Assembly (NCBI GenBank): GCA_023144715.1
Contig: JAGLFC010000017.1
Location: 1 to 12,435, forward strand
Source: Gammaproteobacteria bacterium
GTDB lineage: Bacteria; Pseudomonadota; Gammaproteobacteria; GRL18
Length of the DNA: 12,435 bases
Direction of reading: 5' to 3'
The position numbers were made by a program, and so were the translations under genes. Positions 1-8,800 of this stretch are shown here, one piece after another (the stretch's first letter is position 1; the number at the start of each line of letters is the position of its first letter). The notes below the pieces were generated by a model. The model did not search any database. It was not told where the DNA came from and saw nothing but the letters and a program-made list of their open reading frames with translations.

Positions 1-21
1 GCCGAACAGGCAGCTTAGAAA
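1..21 (+). CRISPR. Type I-F CRISPR repeat, 3' part (leader-distal end of an array)
   Basis: The first 21 bases match the 3' three quarters of the 28-base type I-F repeat known from Yersinia, Pseudomonas and E. coli. Visible in order are the stem half GCC (its outer CT and the leading GTTCACT lie off the window), the loop GAACA, the returning stem GGCAG at 9-13, and the eight-base tail CTTAGAAA at 14-21. In characterised systems Cas6f cuts directly after this stem, leaving that tail as the crRNA 5' handle; CTTAGAAA is the Yersinia form. With an I-F spacer of 32 bases the next repeat would sit at about 54-81, and nothing like it is there, so this is the last repeat of an array running in from the left and transcribed on the plus strand. 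No cas gene is in view. A lone repeat-like sequence is possible but less likely. Confidence 0.8.
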
Positions 22-301
22 TTCACAAAATACAGCTTATACAAGTGATGAAATAAACACTTTATATCCGATTCATTATACACAATTAAAAAAAGGTACT
101 AAAAAATAAAAATTTAGACGGTCTAGGAATAATGTTTTCTTTAAAAAAAACAAAACTAAGAGGGACTCTCCATTTTATGTGAGAAGGGCAATGTGTGAAT
201 TATTAACTTGATATTAAAATATAGATATGGATAAATGAATCATAGAGTATTAGTGGCAGAGAAAGCAATAGTCATTTTATTCAAATGAGGAAACACATAA
301 A
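22..301. other. AT-rich intergenic region between CRISPR end and phoH2-type gene
   Basis: This 280-base stretch is very AT-rich with several A-runs and no convincing gene. It holds an 11-base near-palindrome at 115-125 (TAGAC, G, GTCTA), which could be an operator or chance. Two tiny plus-strand frames exist: 16 codons at 132-182 with AGGA only three bases before its ATG, and 17 codons at 235-288 ending on the ribosome binding site of the next gene. Both are too short to support as genes. A possible promoter for the downstream operon is listed separately. The ribosome binding site of the next gene is GAGGA at 287-291, ten bases before its ATG. Confidence 0.6.
208..235 (+). promoter_or_regulatory. 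Possible sigma-70 promoter for the phoH2-type operon
   Basis: TTGATA at 208-213 matches the -35 consensus at five of six positions. GATAAA at 230-235, 16 bases downstream, matches TATAAT at four of six. This would start transcription roughly 60 bases before the ATG at 302. In DNA this AT-rich such matches occur by chance, so the call is tentative. Confidence 0.3.
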
Positions 302-1723
302 ATGCAAGATAATAATAAGAAAAAACGTCTATTTGTACTTGATACCAATGTATTAATTCATGATCCCAGTGCTTTATTTCGCTTTTCAGAGCATGATTTA
401 TTTGTGCCTATGGTAGTATTAGAAGAGTTAGATAATAATAAAAAAGGACATTCAGAGGTCTCTCGTAATGCTCGTCAAGCCAGTCGTTTTCTTGATGAAC
501 TTATTTCCAATACAATCCCCGAAGAAATTTTAAAAGGTTTAAATCTCAGTCAACGTATCTGTTTGGATGAAGACAGTGAAGAAGTTTTATTGGTAAGCGG
601 TAAGCTTTTTTTACAAACCACACAATTATCCACAAAACTCCCCATTACTTTACCGGGGCAAAAAAATGATAATGATATTTTAGGGATTACACTGGCTTTA
701 CAAAATAATCCGGATTTACCAGAGGTGACGTTAGTCAGCAAAGATATTAACTTACGCATTAAGGCGGCAGCCATAGGCGTTCAAGTTGAAGATTATAATA
801 ATGATCAAGTACTGGATGATGTTAATCTACTTTATAGTGGTATCTTAAATCTCAATGAATCTTTTTGGGATCTGCATGATAAAGAAGTAGAAAGCTGGAC
901 AGAAGAAGGACATACCTTTCATAAAATTACAGGGGATGAAGTTAAAAAATGGTATCCCAACCAGATTATTTCTATTGGTGATGATCAAGCCTTTGAAGCC
1001 ATTGTACGACAAAATAGTGAAGCAGGGGTCATTGTTGAGCAACTCCGACAGTTTTATTCTGAGAGTCATAATGTGTGGGGTATTTCAGCACGCAATCAAG
1101 AACAAAATTATGCTTTAAACTTATTAATGGATCCCAATGTAGACTTTGTTTCTTTAGTAGGGCAAGCAGGTACAGGAAAAACATTATTAACCTTAGCCGC
1201 AGGTTTGGCTCAGGTAATGGATGAAAAAATCTATCAAGAAATTATTATGACTCGTGTGACTGTTTCAGTCGGTGAAGATATTGGCTTTTTACCCGGAACA
1301 GAAGAAGAAAAAATGCGTCCTTGGATGGGGGCATTAATGGATAATTTAGAAGTATTAACAGAAAATGAAGAAGCAGGAGAATGGGATAAGCAAGTCACCA
1401 GTGATTTATTGGCAACACGAATTAAAATTCGTTCACTGAATTTTATGCGGGGTAGAACCTTTTTAAATCGCTATATCATCCTTGATGAAGCACAAAATTT
1501 AACCTCAAAACAAATGAAAACATTGATTACCCGTGCGGGACCAGGCACAAAAATTGTCTGTTTGGGCAATCTTGCTCAAATTGATACGCCTTATCTAACA
1601 GAAACAACCTCAGGATTAACCTTTGTTGTGGATCGTTTTCGTCAATGGGAACATAGTGGTCATGTCACACTCAAACGTGGCGAACGTTCCAGACTGGCTG
1701 ATTTTGCTGCTGATGTCTTATAA
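302..1723 (+). CDS. PIN domain-PhoH ATPase fusion (PhoH2/YlaK type)
   Basis: This 473-residue cytoplasmic protein joins an N-terminal PIN ribonuclease domain (about residues 8-160) to a C-terminal PhoH ATPase domain (about 255-473). PIN acidic residues are visible at D14 in LDTNVL, E41/E42, D124 in the NDND stretch and D148 in SKDINLR. The ATPase domain has Walker A GQAGTGKT at 287-294, Walker B YIILDEAQN at 391-399, the LGNLAQID motif at 421-428 and a C-terminal arginine-rich motif near 459-464. Studied PIN-PhoH proteins (mycobacterial PhoH2) are ATP-dependent RNA-unwinding ribonucleases; a role in RNA turnover here is inferred. The family should not be confused with the shorter, PIN-less PhoH/YbeZ. 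The ATG is preceded by GAGGA at ten bases. The last 11 bases overlap the next gene, suggesting coupled translation. Nothing appears truncated. Confidence 0.93.
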   Translation: MQDNNKKKRLFVLDTNVLIHDPSALFRFSEHDLFVPMVVLEELDNNKKGHSEVSRNARQASRFLDELISNTIPEEILKGLNLSQRICLDEDSEEVLLVSGKLFLQTTQLSTKLPITLPGQKNDNDILGITLALQNNPDLPEVTLVSKDINLRIKAAAIGVQVEDYNNDQVLDDVNLLYSGILNLNESFWDLHDKEVESWTEEGHTFHKITGDEVKKWYPNQIISIGDDQAFEAIVRQNSEAGVIVEQLRQFYSESHNVWGISARNQEQNYALNLLMDPNVDFVSLVGQAGTGKTLLTLAAGLAQVMDEKIYQEIIMTRVTVSVGEDIGFLPGTEEEKMRPWMGALMDNLEVLTENEEAGEWDKQVTSDLLATRIKIRSLNFMRGRTFLNRYIILDEAQNLTSKQMKTLITRAGPGTKIVCLGNLAQIDTPYLTETTSGLTFVVDRFRQWEHSGHVTLKRGERSRLADFAADVL

Positions 1724-2708
1724 TATAGATTATGAGCCTTTTACGCCCACTCGTTTGTTTAAAGATCGGCATATTCAAACGATGTTTTCAACACTGTTTA
1801 GACAACAAGCAATACCTGAAATAGAACGTGAATGTTTTGAATTAGATGATGGTGATTTTGTGGACTGTTATTGGCATCATCCTGCCATTAAACAGGATAA
1901 TCGTCCTATTGTTATATTATTTCATGGATTAGCAGGATCATTTCATTCACCTTATATTCAAGGTACCATGCACTCATTGAGCAAAGAAGGTGCAAGTGTT
2001 GTATTGATGCACTTTAGAGGCTGTTCTGATAAAATGAATCGTTTATCACGTTCTTATCATAGCGGTGATACTGCGGACGCACGATCATGGATAGAGTCAT
2101 TGCAACATCGTTATCCTAATAGTCCACTTTTTGCGATTGGTTTTTCACTGGGCGGTAATATGCTGTTAAAATTATTAGCAGAATGGGGTGATGATACACC
2201 GCTTTGTGGAGCTATTTCCGTCTCAGCTCCTATGCAATTAGACAGTTGTGCAAACACGATGAATCAGGGCTTTGCTCAATTTTATCAATATGTATTACTC
2301 AAAAATCTTAAACGACATTTATTAGAGAAATATAAGCAACATGATATGAAACATTTAATTGGTATTGATGAAAATCAAGTCAGACAATTAAACAGTTTTT
2401 GGGCTTTTGATGATGTTTATACAGGGCCTATTCATGGGTTTACATCCGCAAAAGATTATTATCAACAATGCAGTGCCAAGCAATATTTACCTGCGATTAG
2501 AACAAATACTCTGATTCTTCATGCGTTGGATGATCCATTTATGTTACCTGATATTTTACCCAAAAAAAATAGCTTACCTCCTTCTGTGCAACTTGAAGTG
2601 CATGACTATGGTGGGCATCTTGGTTTTATAAATGGTTGTTTTGTTAAACCTTATTATTGGTTGGATAGTAGAATGAAATTATATTTTACACAACATGTAC
2701 AGTGTTAA
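1713..2708 (+). CDS. yheT: YheT-like alpha/beta hydrolase
   Basis: This 331-residue protein belongs to the YheT/ABHD1-3 group of alpha/beta hydrolases, probable carboxylesterases or lipases of unknown natural substrate. The family's N-terminal signature (FTPTRLFKDRHIQT, residues 10-23) matches the FTP...HLQT region of E. coli YheT. The nucleophile elbow GFSLGG places the serine at residue 145, the oxyanion-side HG motif is at 71-72, the acid is D273 or D274 in LHALDDPF, and the histidine is H302 in YGGHLGF. Length is close to E. coli YheT (340). The frame is open upstream to 1623, but those codons lie inside the preceding gene and do not resemble the family, so ATG 1713 is chosen. No good Shine-Dalgarno sequence is seen; the 11-base overlap with the upstream stop suggests translational coupling. 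Confidence 0.9.
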   Translation: MSYNIDYEPFTPTRLFKDRHIQTMFSTLFRQQAIPEIERECFELDDGDFVDCYWHHPAIKQDNRPIVILFHGLAGSFHSPYIQGTMHSLSKEGASVVLMHFRGCSDKMNRLSRSYHSGDTADARSWIESLQHRYPNSPLFAIGFSLGGNMLLKLLAEWGDDTPLCGAISVSAPMQLDSCANTMNQGFAQFYQYVLLKNLKRHLLEKYKQHDMKHLIGIDENQVRQLNSFWAFDDVYTGPIHGFTSAKDYYQQCSAKQYLPAIRTNTLILHALDDPFMLPDILPKKNSLPPSVQLEVHDYGGHLGFINGCFVKPYYWLDSRMKLYFTQHVQC

Positions 2709-2723
2709 TCAATGAGTTGATGA

Positions 2724-5141
2724 ATGACACCTATTAAAGAAGTACTGACATTACCTCAGTGTGAAATATTATCTAATTTGATTAATGTAGCACAAATTAT
2801 TGTGCTTATTCTCGATAAAGAAGGAAATATTGTTAGCTTTAATCATTATATGGCACAAATATCTGGTTATCCTTTGGATGAAGTACGCGGTAAAAACTGG
2901 GTTGATACTTTTTTAATTAAACATGAGGTGTCAGAGCATTCGTTTAAGGGTAATATTAATTCTATACGCATTAAAGAGGGTACAGAACGAATAATTGAAT
3001 GGTTTGATCATAAAATTTGTGATGATAATAAGAATATAGAAGGTATTTTAAAAATTGGGTTAGACATTACGGATAAAATGTTGTCTGAAGAAAAATTGAC
3101 TATTTTTAAGCGTTTTGCCGAAGCTTCCAATCAGGGATTATGTTGGACCAATCTGACGGGACATATTCAATATTCTAATCGTGCGTTTGCTAAAATCGTT
3201 GGTGAAAGACATCAAAATGTTTTATTGGAAAAAAATATGATTCACTATTATTTTTTGTCTAAGGAACAACATAAACTGAAACATGAAATTTTTCCCAATG
3301 TATTAACAGAAGGTCTCTGGTCAGGTGAATTGCTGATGCAACATCAATCAGGTGAACAAATTAGCACACATAATCACTTATTTCTTATACGCAATAAACA
3401 GTTAAAGCCTCTTTATATTGCCACTATTATTAATGATATGAGTGATCATAAAGAATATAAAAAAAATTTAGAATATATTGCTTACCATGATTCTCTAACT
3501 CAGCTACCTAATCGTGTGTTACTGACACAACGTTTACAAAAAGCCATGCAAACAGCAAAAGATAATCAACAGTATTTAGCAGTGGTGTCTTTTGATCTTG
3601 ATGGCTTTAAAAAAGTAAATGATACTCATGGACATGATATTGGTGATCAATTATTGATAAAATTGGCTGAATATTTAAAAAGTATTACTCGTGAAGGAGA
3701 TACTCTTTCACGTATAGGAGGGGATGAATTTGTATTTGTATTAACCAACTTATTACATAAAGAACATTATTTACCTTTATTGGAACGTTTTTTGACTACT
3801 TTTTCAACTTCGATGAACATTGGTCAATTAAGCTTTCAATTATCAGCGAGTATTGGTATTAGTCTCTATCCTAAAGCTGATGATATTGATGCTGAACAAT
3901 TGATTAGACAATCTGATCAGGCAATGTATCATGCAAAACTTTCAGGAAAAAACTGCCATTACATTTTTGATGATGAACAAGATAAAACACTCAGAGGTCA
4001 TCATCAAAGTATTGCACGTATCAGAGAGGCAATGCGTAACAATGAATTTGTACTCCATTATCAACCTAAAGTAAATATGCGAACAGGTGAATTAGTCGGG
4101 GCTGAAGCCTTAATTCGTTGGCAACATCCAGAGCATAATTTATTGTCTCCTGAAAAATTTATTCCCATTATTGAAAATGATATTCTTTCAGTGGAATTAG
4201 GCTATTGGGTGATTGATACCGCTTTATCCGCATTAAAAAATTGGCATTTATTAGGACTTAAAATTGTTGTAAGTGTCAATATTAGTGCAATACATTTATT
4301 ACATACAGGTTTTGTTGAGCAGTTAAAAAAAATTCTTGGTCGTTATCCAGAAGTCAGTAACCATTATTTTGAGCTGGAAATATTAGAAACCAGTGCAATA
4401 GAAGATATTGAGCTTGTTTCAAAAATTATGTGTGATTGTCAAAAAATAGGTGTCAATTTTTCATTGGATGATTTTGGTACAGGCTATTCTTCTTTAAGTT
4501 ATTTAAAGCGTTTACCTGTTCAAACGATTAAGATCGATCAAACATTTGTACGTGATATGTTGGAAGATCCTGATGATTTAGCAATATTAGAAGGTATTAT
4601 TGCCTTAGCAACGGCTTTTAAACGTCATTGCATTGCTGAAGGTGTTGAAACCGCAGAACATGGTGAATTATTATTACAAATGGATTGTGAATTGGCTCAA
4701 GGATATGGTATTTCTAGACCAATGGAAGCAGAAAAATTACCTATTTGGATTAAGCAATGGAAACCTGCCCCTATCTGGAAAAATGCTCAATCGGTTAAAC
4801 GCAAAAATTTACCACTGATTTATAGTAGTGTAGAGAATTATGCTTGGATTCATAATATTGAAAAAAAACTGACGATAGAAAGTGATGTTGATCTCTCTCA
4901 GGTGCATTGTCATTTTTCTCAATGGCTGACTCATGTCGGTAAAAAACATTATGGTTTTTTTGATGAATTAACGAGTGTTGCCTCACTTCACCATAATATT
5001 CGTCAACTGGGAATTGAAGTGCTTGATCAGATAAAATCTAATCAAAGAGACAACATAGAAGAAAAAATAACAACACTTTATAAGTTACAAAATACACTAT
5101 CATTAAATATAAAAATACTGATCCATAAAATCCAAAATTAA
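2724..5141 (+). CDS. PAS-PAS-GGDEF-EAL cyclic-di-GMP protein with CZB-like C-terminal region
   Basis: This 805-residue protein has no obvious membrane segment. Two PAS domains (about 13-118 and 125-245) are followed by a GGDEF domain (about 250-415) and an EAL domain (about 425-680). The cyclase signature GGDEF is intact at 332-336, with the product-inhibition RxxD site (R323, D326) at its usual five-residue spacing. The phosphodiesterase motifs are also intact: EAL 461-463, E552, DDFGTG 582-587, K604 in KID, AEGVE 638-642 and QGY 659-661. Both activities are therefore possible, and which dominates cannot be read from sequence. Residues about 700-770 resemble a CZB zinc-binding domain: H710, a C-x-x-x-x-W-L motif (C729, W734) and H756, but the usual final histidine aligns with R760. 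Fifteen bases separate it from the hydrolase gene. An in-frame TGA lies immediately upstream, fixing ATG 2724 as the first possible start. The Shine-Dalgarno is weak. PAS ligands are unknown. Confidence 0.93.
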   Translation: MTPIKEVLTLPQCEILSNLINVAQIIVLILDKEGNIVSFNHYMAQISGYPLDEVRGKNWVDTFLIKHEVSEHSFKGNINSIRIKEGTERIIEWFDHKICDDNKNIEGILKIGLDITDKMLSEEKLTIFKRFAEASNQGLCWTNLTGHIQYSNRAFAKIVGERHQNVLLEKNMIHYYFLSKEQHKLKHEIFPNVLTEGLWSGELLMQHQSGEQISTHNHLFLIRNKQLKPLYIATIINDMSDHKEYKKNLEYIAYHDSLTQLPNRVLLTQRLQKAMQTAKDNQQYLAVVSFDLDGFKKVNDTHGHDIGDQLLIKLAEYLKSITREGDTLSRIGGDEFVFVLTNLLHKEHYLPLLERFLTTFSTSMNIGQLSFQLSASIGISLYPKADDIDAEQLIRQSDQAMYHAKLSGKNCHYIFDDEQDKTLRGHHQSIARIREAMRNNEFVLHYQPKVNMRTGELVGAEALIRWQHPEHNLLSPEKFIPIIENDILSVELGYWVIDTALSALKNWHLLGLKIVVSVNISAIHLLHTGFVEQLKKILGRYPEVSNHYFELEILETSAIEDIELVSKIMCDCQKIGVNFSLDDFGTGYSSLSYLKRLPVQTIKIDQTFVRDMLEDPDDLAILEGIIALATAFKRHCIAEGVETAEHGELLLQMDCELAQGYGISRPMEAEKLPIWIKQWKPAPIWKNAQSVKRKNLPLIYSSVENYAWIHNIEKKLTIESDVDLSQVHCHFSQWLTHVGKKHYGFFDELTSVASLHHNIRQLGIEVLDQIKSNQRDNIEEKITTLYKLQNTLSLNIKILIHKIQN

Positions 5142-5168
5142 AAAGTGATGGTGAATGGTGTGTTTTTA

Positions 5169-5744
5169 TTATCCACAACGTAACTCTGTACCATTGGCTG
5201 CTTCATGAATGCCATTGGCATTTGTATCTTTAGAAAATCTAGCACGACCTGTTTTACTAATAATAACAACTCGTGCATAGTGATGATCATTATTTTTTGG
5301 ACATAATTTAAAAGAGCCATTTTGTGATAAAGTCAGTCCTAAAGGAGTGAATCTCATATAATGTCTAGATCCAAAGGCACTTAATGAGATTTGATAATCA
5401 TATTTTTGAGTATCGGATTTAATAATGGTTTCACCAGCATCTTTTCTACCATCACTATCATTATCAATAAATAAAATCCAGCCATCACTCCAAATACCAT
5501 TACAATTTAAACCGTCATGGCTATGGCATAAAGTGGCTACTTTATTTGCTTTAATGGCTTCACTACGGGCTAAAAAAATAACGGACATGAATTTATTCAC
5601 TTCACTGTTTGCTTTTTGAGTGTGTATCATATTGGCAAAGCTAGGTGTTGCTTGAGAAATAATAATTGCTAAAATAGCAAGGCTTATCATCAATTCAATT
5701 AAAGTAAATCCTGATTCTTGGTTAATGTTAAAAAATGTTTTCAT
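5169..5744 (-). CDS. fimT: GspH/FimT-family minor pseudopilin
   Basis: This 191-residue protein has a type IV prepilin leader: cleavage by prepilin peptidase is predicted between G12 and F13 in SGFTLIEL, with the conserved glutamate (E17) at mature position 5 and a hydrophobic helix to about residue 33. The C-terminal globular part fits GspH/FimT minor pseudopilins, which help prime assembly of type IV pili or type II secretion pseudopili in the inner membrane. Four cysteines (C73, C81, C148, C190) could form disulfides in the periplasm. D94, D96, D98, G99, D102 and E105 form a complete EF-hand-spaced loop; D173, N175, N177, G178 and E181 form a partial second one. The start has a strong AGGAAG six bases upstream. 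It stands alone, without other pilin genes beside it, convergent to the GGDEF-EAL gene 27 bases away. FimT versus another GspH-like paralogue cannot be settled. Confidence 0.88.
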   Translation of the reverse strand: MKTFFNINQESGFTLIELMISLAILAIIISQATPSFANMIHTQKANSEVNKFMSVIFLARSEAIKANKVATLCHSHDGLNCNGIWSDGWILFIDNDSDGRKDAGETIIKSDTQKYDYQISLSAFGSRHYMRFTPLGLTLSQNGSFKLCPKNNDHHYARVVIISKTGRARFSKDTNANGIHEAANGTELRCG

Positions 5745-5879
5745 AATATACTTCCTTTTAATTATTGATGATATTATTTTAACGCTAAAAATATAAAAGA
5801 ACAGTCGGTATAATCTGAAACTTATGTAAGAATATAATGACTTTTTGTGTCATCTATGTGTGTTTTTTAAAGAGCTAAT
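5745..5879. promoter_or_regulatory. Divergent promoter region between pseudopilin and hybrid kinase
   Basis: This 135-base gap lies between two divergent genes and must carry both promoters. On the plus strand there are two exact TATAAT hexamers, at 5809-5814 and 5833-5838; neither has a good -35 match 16-18 bases upstream, so activator-dependent or weak promoters are possible. AAAGAG shortly before the ATG at 5880 is the kinase ribosome binding site. On the minus strand AAGGAAG (about 5751-5757) serves the pseudopilin. I could not pick a confident minus-strand promoter. Confidence 0.4.
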
Positions 5880-8800
5880 ATGTACTTATCCATACGATTT
5901 AAAATTATTTTTTTGACCGTTATTCCTATTGCTATCATCTATTTATTAATTTTTGGTTTTGGTATTTATCATATTCAAAAACATTATTTTGATGATGTTG
6001 AAAAAGATTTAACGCGCTTAACACAGCATTATGCAGGGATTTTTTCTGGGTTTTTAAGTGAATCAGCACAAATTGCACGTTCTACTGCGGCTAATATTGA
6101 ACAAAACTCACAGATGACTGAGCATCAACTTTATGCTCAAGTAAAATCTAATTTAAGACATAATCGTATTGTTTATGGTAGTGCTATTGCATTTGAACGT
6201 GATCCAGAATATGACAATGAATTATTTGCACCTTATGCTTATCGAACATCAGGAAACACTCAAACCCTAGATATTGCTGATATTACTGACTATACCAATG
6301 GGGGGTGGCAATGGTGGGATTTGGTTAAAAAAACTCAATATCCTGTTTGGACTGATCCTTATTTTGATAAGGGTGTGAGTAAAATTGTGATGGCAACCTA
6401 TGGTGTCCCTTTTTATTATAAAAAAAAATTTAGAGGGGTTGTTACCATTGATGTGCAGTTAGAAATCCTTGAAGAAAAAGTCGACCAAGGTATTGATGTG
6501 GCTCTGGATCTACTTATGATCACAAAAAAAGGAGATTATGTTTATCACCCTGATGCACAGCAAATTATGACTAATTCTATTTATAAGGATGCAAAAAAAT
6601 ATCAGCGTCCTGATATTAAATTATTGGCAGATAAAATGACCTCAGGTGAAAGGGGAGTGATGCAATTAACCGGTTGGGAAACAGAGAAACGTCAATGGGT
6701 GGCTTTTTATCCTATCTTCAATACAGAATGGAGTATTGCTCTGAGAGTGCCAGAATATCTTGTTTTGGCAGATGTGAGAAAAAGAGAATTAGAAATTGGT
6801 GGAATATTACTTTTTTCACTTTTTTTGATTATTATGACCGTTTGGTTGGTGATTGGTAAAATAACACAACCTTTAGCACGATTAACCTCAGGGGTAAAAT
6901 CAGTGGCAGAAGGTAATTTGAATGCTACGGTGAAAGTGAATAGCCATGATGAAATTGGCTTGCTAGCACAAAACTTTACTGATATGGCTGTTAAGTTAAA
7001 TCAACGAGAACATGATATTCGTAAGGCACGTTCACAAGGATTTAGCCGTATTGTACAAAGTTTTAAAGGGAATTATTTTTATTTTTCTCAAGATATGAAA
7101 GGCAATATCAGTCATGTCAGTGATTCTGTTAAAAAAGTATTAGGCTATAAAAAAACTGATTTTCAAGAATTTGTGGAACAATATCATACGGCAATTACGC
7201 TTAATGAAAAAGCCACACGATTCATTAATTTAACGCTTCAAGGAGAACAACAAGAAGCCTTTGAATTAGAAATTATGGCAAGTAATGGCGAATTATTACG
7301 CTTTGAGGTGATTGTCGTGCCTGTAAAACATGATCATGGAAATGAAGTTGCATTAGAGGGAATGGCTCATGATATTACCCAACGAACCCGAGAAGAGGAA
7401 AAATTTAGAGTCTTATTTGAAAATTCTTCTCAAGCAAATGTATTGTGTTCTGATCAAGGTATATTAGACTGCAATCATGCTTTTTTAGCTTTATTTGGTT
7501 ATCAAAATAAAGATGAAGTGATGGGAACACATCTTTATTCTTATACTCAGGCCATTCAAGCCAATGAGCAAGCTTCTTATGATATTATTAAAAAACTCAA
7601 AAATCAGGCGATTGATATAGGTTATCAGCAACATGAATTGCTCTTTGAAAAACTTGATGGTGAAATTTTTCCAACAGAGTTAAGTTTAACAGCAACAACA
7701 ATGAATGAACAAGCAGTGTTTATTGGTGTTATTCAAGATTTAACAGAAAGAAAGGTAGCAGAACAAGAGATTATTCATGCCAAAGAGATAGCAGAAAAAG
7801 CGAATAAAGCAAAAAGTGAATTTTTATCTAATATGTCTCATGAATTAAGAACGCCTTTAAATGGAGTATTAGGCTATGCACAAATTTTACAAAATGATAA
7901 ACAAGTCACTCATAATCAGATGGAAAGTTTAAATTCTATTAAAAGTTGTGGGCATCATTTACTGACATTAATTAATGATGTATTAGATTTATCTAAAATT
8001 GAATCAGGTAACATGGATTTTGTGATTACCGCAATTGATTTACCTAAATTGATAAAAAGTGTTGATGATATTATTATCCATAGAATTTCGGCTAAAGATC
8101 TTAAATTTGAATTAAAATTACAAGACAGCTTACCTTATGGTATTCAATCAGATGCGACTAAATTACGTCAGGTTTTATTAAATTTATTAGGTAATGCTAT
8201 TAAATTTACTCATAATGGTACGATCACAATGGAGATTAAAGAGCAATTAGAACCACAAGGACGATCACTTTATTTTTGTGTTTCTGATACGGGTATTGGT
8301 ATTCCTGATGAACAGCAAACAATTGTTTTTGATGCCTTTAAACAAGCACAGGATGGTATTGATGCAGGAGGTGGTACAGGTTTGGGTCTAGCGATCAGTC
8401 AAAGACTGATTCAAGAAATGGGAGGCAGTGATCTTATTTTAAACAGTCATTATGGTCACGGTAGTAGCTTTTCCTTTTCTTTACCGTTAATTGAAGTCAA
8501 TGATGAAGAATTACTCACACCACAAGAAAATATTGATAATAATACCTTACTTCCTTTATTGGAAGACGGGCAAGATATAACAATATTGATTGCTGATGAT
8601 CGAGCCATTAATCGTAATATTTTAAAAAAATTATTAACTAATGCAGGCTTTAAAACAATAGAAGCAATTGATGGTAAAGAGGCAGTGATAAAAACAATTA
8701 AGTATAATATTCCATTGATTTTAATGGATATTCGTATGCCTGTTATGGATGGTATACAAGCAACACAATTGATTAGAAAAACCTTAGTAACCAGTCCAAT

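Noticed and set aside
22..45. TTCAC at 22-26 and ACAGCTTAT at 32-40 look like a shrunken second copy of the CRISPR repeat directly after the first
   Set aside because: The two words are five bases closer than in a true repeat, the stem is missing and there is no spacer between copies, so chance similarity is more likely.
132..182. Short plus-strand frame of 16 codons, basic peptide, with AGGA close before its ATG
   Set aside because: Spacing to the ATG is only three bases and the peptide resembles nothing I know; not supportable as a gene.
235..288. 17-codon plus-strand frame ending 13 bases before the phoH2-type start, possible leader peptide or antitoxin
   Set aside because: No ribosome binding site and far shorter than the known PhoAT antitoxin; stop overlapping the Shine-Dalgarno could be accidental.
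1623..1712. In-frame upstream extension of the YheT-like hydrolase to an earlier ATG
   Set aside because: These 30 codons are a frame-shifted reading of the phoH2-type gene end and do not resemble the family N-terminus.
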